Assembly (NCBI GenBank): GCA_011033025.1
Contig: WFMF01000004.1
Coordinates: 496,001-560,000, forward strand
DNA: 64,000 nucleotides
Direction: 5' to 3'
Source of the DNA: Beroe forskalii
Lineage: Eukaryota > Ctenophora > Nuda > Beroida > Beroidae
Part shown: positions 59,300 to 64,000 of the stretch, one piece after another
Position numbering within the stretch: position 1 is the stretch's first letter
Layout of the letters: every line of letters starts with the position of its first letter
Notes under the pieces: generated by a model
Seen by the model: the letters and a program-made list of their open reading frames with translations, nothing else
What the model was told of the DNA's origin: nothing
Databases searched by the model: none
Made by a program: the position numbers and the translations under genes

Positions 59300-61020
59300 T
59301 AAGTCGCAAATCAGTTTTTTTTTCATTATTTTCGAGATATCGCCTGAAAATGGTTTTCGTACCCACTAATTTTGGTTTTTTTGAACTACATATGATTTTA
59401 GATGTTTGGGGAAAGGATTTTTATTCCCCTAATTATATAATTATCAAAATGATTCAAAGCTCCCAAAAAAACCTTAATTCATATTAATGATATAGGCCCA
59501 AATTATGGAGGAAAAAATCTAGGATTATGACACCCTTTAACTGCTTTTCATCCCCATGGTTGTAGAAAGGGAAAATTCCCAAAAATAAAATGTATAATAA
59601 AATGTCGGGTGTCATAATAAATTAAAAAAAGTAACGCGTGTAACTTTGGTTTTGATTGAATTTTGGTTAAACTTTGAATGTTATAGGATGTATAAATTTT
59701 GCCCAAAAATTTTAAATTTCCTAAAAAAATGTCTGGTTATCAACAAAAACCGGTTTTTTGATATCTCAGTTTGAAAATCAAAAAAGTTAACTCCAGGATC
59801 TTTTGACCCATATTGCCCAAAATATCCCGGTTTCATCAAATTGCTCAAAACCCCGAGATAGCCGCCTTTTGTATCGCAAAAAATGTAATAAAGACAATTT
59901 TTACATTATCAAATTGATAGTTTCACATGTCCCAATTTGGGGATAAGCACGTGTTTTTTAAATTTTATCACAGAGGGTAAAATTTGCATACGCTTTTTTG
60001 ATACAAAAAAGGGGGTATTCCCAGGGTTTTTAAATCTTGATGTTCAGGGTAAAAATGTTTAAATTTAGGCTTTTTTTTAAAGCTGGATATAAAAAAACTT
60101 TTTTTTTTGTGTTTATTATGAGCACCCGTATTTATTCTCAAAAAATTACAAAAATTATAAAATTCCCCGGGAAGTCTGTCACGGGGAGGTGTCCGAGACC
60201 AGCTTCTGATCCGTTCGTTCCCCCTAGTCTTTCTTCTCTGGCAGAGTGGGAAGTTCCATCTGATGTCGTTGATGGTGGTTTCCGGTGTTCTGTTCCCAAG
60301 GACCGTAGTTTCCAGATGGGAAGGGTGCGCGTGATGAGGTCTTGAAGGATGGTAAGGGGGCTTTTGGGAGTCCTGGAGGATCCAGCGTGTCTGTTAATTC
60401 CAATCAGAGGGGAAAATAGGGTCCATCCGTGTCCCGCCCCGGGGTTTTAAACCCGGTTGATTCAAAATGGGGGATGGGGGCTCGAAGGGGTAGCATCAGA
60501 TTCCCCCCGAAATTTATCCAGGGGGGTAAAATCGCAGTTCTATTGTAAGATTTTATCCCCCCTCGAAGCTTGAAAGGGGGTAAAGGTCCAGTGTGCTGTT
60601 GTTCGACCTTTATCCCCCCTTTAAACCGGTATTTTTTAATGGGGATAAAAAACCCGTCTATGGCAAAATGCGCCTTTTTTCCCCTCAGTCAGTACAGATA
60701 AAAAGGGAACAGGGGTAAAATCGCACCTGCCCTTATGGTAAAATCGGGGATGTGGGGGAAAAAATCGCATCACCATCCTTTACATCCTTATCCGCAATCC
60801 AAAATTTTGACATCACCCTTTCCTGAACCACTTTAATTTTACATTCTTTTTCCTTGAACACTTTCATTCCTTGACACCGTCCAAAATCCTGACATCACTC
60901 CTTATCCTACATCCCCCCTTTTTCTTTGACCCACTTTTTTAAAACCGAAACCCCCCCCACCCCAAACCTTGACACCCACCCTTTTTTGACACCCCTTTTA
61001 AACCCATAATTATTTTATCC
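59300..61020. other. Homopolymer-rich region, suspect consensus
   Basis: Starts inside repeat R1, where alignment to its sibling copies suddenly degrades through many small deletions and inflated homopolymers (runs of T, A, C, G of 5-9). It continues as homopolymer-rich sequence with repeated GGGGGTAAAATCGCA-like phrases. No gene seen. Confidence 0.5.
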
Positions 61021-64000
61021 CAATCTTTATTTAAATATTTGGACATTATGTTTGTTGTGCTTTAGGCTAATTAGAACCTTATTTGCAACTCATTTACAAA
61101 TACCAATAATTAGATTTTAAGAAAAATGTGCCGATTGCAAACTTTTTCAATATTTTGTTACGATAAGTGCAGAGATAAGAGAATTTTATAAATCAAATCA
61201 ATTTCTGGCAATTTAGTTATGAAATACATGCGCGAATCTAAAATTTGATCGGGTTGTTTAAAACATTGGAATTTTGAAAATGAACCTGAAAAAGATATAA
61301 TTTAGGAAAATTGTTGCTTCATACTATGGAATATTGGATACTGATTTGAACATGGATTAGCAGTAATAAACCTGTCAAGCAGGCTTTTCTACGTCTGACA
61401 TCACTTTATTCCACTATAAAAAGTATAAGTCTCACTCGTCTAGTCAGCTCACTCTCAATCGTGATTACTGTGATTTAAAAAGAACTGTGTGATTTTAGCA
61501 TATACTCATATACTCCTGATGAGGTCGAAAATATTTGGCACGGTATTTCATGTGTTATGCTAATCACGTTTTCATCATTGCTGACGAAATATCAAGTGAG
61601 CTATGTGATTAAATTGTAGAATGGTGGTGATTGATGATGTAGATCCTAGATAATATGTGAAGATGCGTGAAGATATGTGAAGGTATAATAATATGGTGAC
61701 TCAGATACGAATAGATCGAAAGGTCCATGACTTACTGATGACGCAATGTACCCAGTGTAGGTAATCAGTATTTGTAAATGTCATGTGATTGATTTCACAG
61801 TTTCACAATGACACTATCGTTACTTAAGTTTAGAATTTTACATTGCTATGTTTTTCCGATGATGATCGTCGAGTGTAGTGGTTTATGAAATTTGTTGTCT
61901 TCATTCTTTGTCTTCGTTTGTTGTTTTTAATTCCTTCATTATGGATTATTTCTTCATTATAGAATCCTCTTAAGCTTTCATGTGGGTCTATAATACATAG
62001 ACATTTGCCTGATTGGCTTCACTGCATTGGTTTAGACCCTTGCCGTACTACCTCGGGCCAAAACCGGGAATATCCCTTACGCCCTCAGGAAGTTTTCCAC
62101 TATGGACCCAATAAACTGTGTATTTTATTGATTATTACCACCTACCAGATTTACTTGTTATGAATGAGATTGAAATGACCATAATTTGCCAAAGGAAATC
62201 AATTTGGTTCATTACTTCATTTTTATTGCAGATTAAACGGGAAACAGAGATTTCAGCATAATAGCAAAAAGGTATTAGCCAAAACGACAAAATGAGTCAA
62301 TCGATTAAAACCAACCAGGAATTTAGTTTTGGATATTTTGCATCAATTTTTTAACTTTCCTCTAACAATTGCTTACTTTCTGATGGTCAATTCTATTTGA
62401 AGTTTTTTTCTTCTTTACTCAAATAAAAGTCTTCAAGATTAGTTTTCAAGTAACCGAGATGTACCTACCTAACAAATAGTGAATTATTTGTAATCATTAT
62501 ATCATATTTTAATCTAAACTTGATTGAATCTTAATTGCCAATTTATTTATTTATTCAATGATTATTTATTTATTCAATGATTATTCACGAATATATCCTT
62601 AGATCTTTATTATTTCCTGATATTTTCGAAGCATCGCTACTCGTTATAACTCTTCTCCAATAAATCATCCGTTTTTCCAAATCCGATGATTAAACTTTCT
62701 TTTGTTTTGAACCGAGTGAAACGTTTCATTCTCACATTTTTCTGTTCTTAAATTAATATTTGAGAAGTTTTCTTTTCATTCATCAAATAATATCATCAAA
62801 TAATATCACCTCGAAAGTGATAACTTTTGCCGATCTAACTCACGTGAGAATGCTTATTTCTTTAAAATTTGTCCGTGAGTCCCTGGAGAGATATTTACGA
62901 GATTAAACAATCGCAGATCACCAGAGGTGTGTGGTCTCCCGTTTTTAATGAATTCTAATGTACTTAATGCCGGTTTTTGGTGGGATTCTCTCTGAAGGTC
63001 ACGCACGTTTCTAATTTGCGGAAGATATGTGATGTCATTATTATGACTTAGAATGCTCAGTTGAGGTCGTCAGACTGTTTACTTTACTACAGCGGCACAT
63101 TGAAATACCTACTCATGTGATTTTTAGCTCCAATGATTTAATTACATGGCTCAGCGAAAAATTCTTTCAAACGATGGTATATTCCATTTGTTTAGTTCAG
63201 TAGGAAATAGAAACAATTTGAGTTAGGAAATAGAAACAATTTGAGTAAACCTAGACCCCTTGCCGGCGCCTCTTGAAAACAGTAATCCAATAGATTAAAT
63301 TTATTCATTGATATTCTGAAAAATGAACACATTTGGGTAAAGTCCAATACGATTGGACCGTTCCTTTTTCTTATAGTTGGTGTTTCAAAGAATAAAAATG
63401 GTACGTCAAAGAAGGAAAGGGGGGCGCTTGGTGAGCTGAACAAGGCATCATGCGGCAATATTATAAGTACGAAATGAGTATTCAATAATTCAGTCATTTA
63501 TCGGTGATGAGTTGCCAAACATAGCTATGTCGTCCAAACATAACCCTGCGTTAGATACCAGTTCGCTACAAAGCATTTGTTTCTTAGGCAAAATATATTT
63601 GATATTTGAAGATCACGTTGCTCACGTTTTCAGGCAAAAGTAGAAAAGTCTTGCCGAAAGTACATCTTTTGCACGGAGGTCACTCCCACGTCAAGTTACT
63701 CCTCATACATTCAACTGATTCAAATAATAATTCCAATACCTCATCTTATCTAGTTAGTTGGTACCTACCCTGTATTAATACTGTGACCCGTATCAATTAT
63801 AAAAACGCCTCCGCGATAATACAAATCCGGTTGAAACCTGCAAAACCGGCGGAGGTAGAATGTGGCTGTTTTACTACCTGTTATTCTCCCCTTCTGAGTT
63901 TTTGAGTTTTGAACCACTCCCCCACGTCTTACATCCAGTACCTTTATAAGTAACATGTGCAAGTGCTCAAATGGTACCTGCTGTCAATTTACCGCTACAA
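61021..64000. other. No gene recognised
   Basis: AT-rich sequence. Small tandem duplications: GATTATTTATTTATTCAAT at about 62555-62585, and a 24-bp unit with GGAAATAGAAACAATTTGAG twice near 63203-63247. Open frames at 63192-63497 and 63606-63905 show no domain or splice context. No upstream dynein exon seen. Confidence 0.55.

Larger units (their letters stand above)
54985..59540 (+). mobile_element. Composite repeat, copy 2 (possible Penelope-like remnant) with two nested insertions
   Basis: Same element as 48040-51790, opposite orientation. It is interrupted by a Helitron (55094-55935) and by a LINE fragment (about 56463-57717). The plus-strand frame 55948-56163 reads MQTPFFINSLTSDHTLN, PPDRTIPFLDIIFHLN and KLTHTNIHAWHP, the best evidence for a reverse-transcriptase-linked origin. 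57720-58560 is an imperfect palindrome in which CAACACCAGATCTACGAGAT occurs at both ends in opposite orientation. 58740-59540 is repeat R1, badly decayed or badly sequenced at its end. Confidence 0.6.

Noticed and set aside
61515..61540. Hammerhead-ribozyme-like CTGATGAG...CGAAA
   Set aside because: CTGATGAGGTCGAAAA leaves no room for a proper stem II; insufficient.
1..64000. CRISPR arrays, bacterial operons, prophage
   Set aside because: The window is clearly eukaryotic; the tandem arrays are satellites without spacers of constant length.

Overview
The window is nuclear DNA of an animal (metazoan). It has AT-rich intergenic space, spliced genes with mostly GT-AG introns, and animal-type genes: a BAF/BANF1 chromatin protein, a rhodopsin-class GPCR, an SR splicing factor with a zinc knuckle, an axonemal dynein heavy chain of the DNAH2 type, a filamin-repeat protein and a secreted papain-like protease. 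The phylum cannot be fixed from these genes; I would only say invertebrate.

Layout. 1.3-2.6 kb: intronless papain-like cysteine protease (-). 2.6-6.4 kb: no gene seen. 6.4-14.9 kb: one seven-exon gene (+) joining a very long disordered Ser/Pro/Arg-rich region, a filamin repeat and an SH3BGR/glutaredoxin-like domain. 15.6-16.2 kb: GC-rich palindromic repeat. 17.3-26.4 kb: a dense repeat block. It holds nested transposons (a TIR element, inside it a second TIR element with TAA target duplication, inside that a non-autonomous Helitron), a tandem array of tRNA-derived SINE-like units, a 3.8-kb TIR element inserted into that array and filled with satellites, a 79-bp array and a 490-bp tandem repeat. 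26.6-28.2 kb: BANF1 (+). 29.0-31.3 kb: SR protein (+). 32.8-34.0 kb: GPCR (+). 35.7-53.6 kb: the 3' half (AAA2 to C-terminus, 17 exons) of a DNAH2-like dynein (-); its 5' half lies beyond the window. 48-59.5 kb: two inverted copies of a composite repeat (possibly Penelope-like), each broken by dateable nested insertions and together flanking two dynein exons. 59.5-64 kb: no gene; 59.3-61 kb looks like poor consensus sequence.

The genes show no operon-like or pathway relation. The strongest unexpected signal is in the splicing. Five introns, in three unrelated genes, end with a copy (4-12 nt) of the end of the preceding exon. Three of these are the clearest introns lacking a 3' AG, yet protein homology fixes each of those three junctions to the base; a fourth junction (dynein exons g/h) is off by one G and may be a sequencing error. 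Three reading-frame breaks in otherwise intact genes all sit in homopolymers and look like consensus errors.
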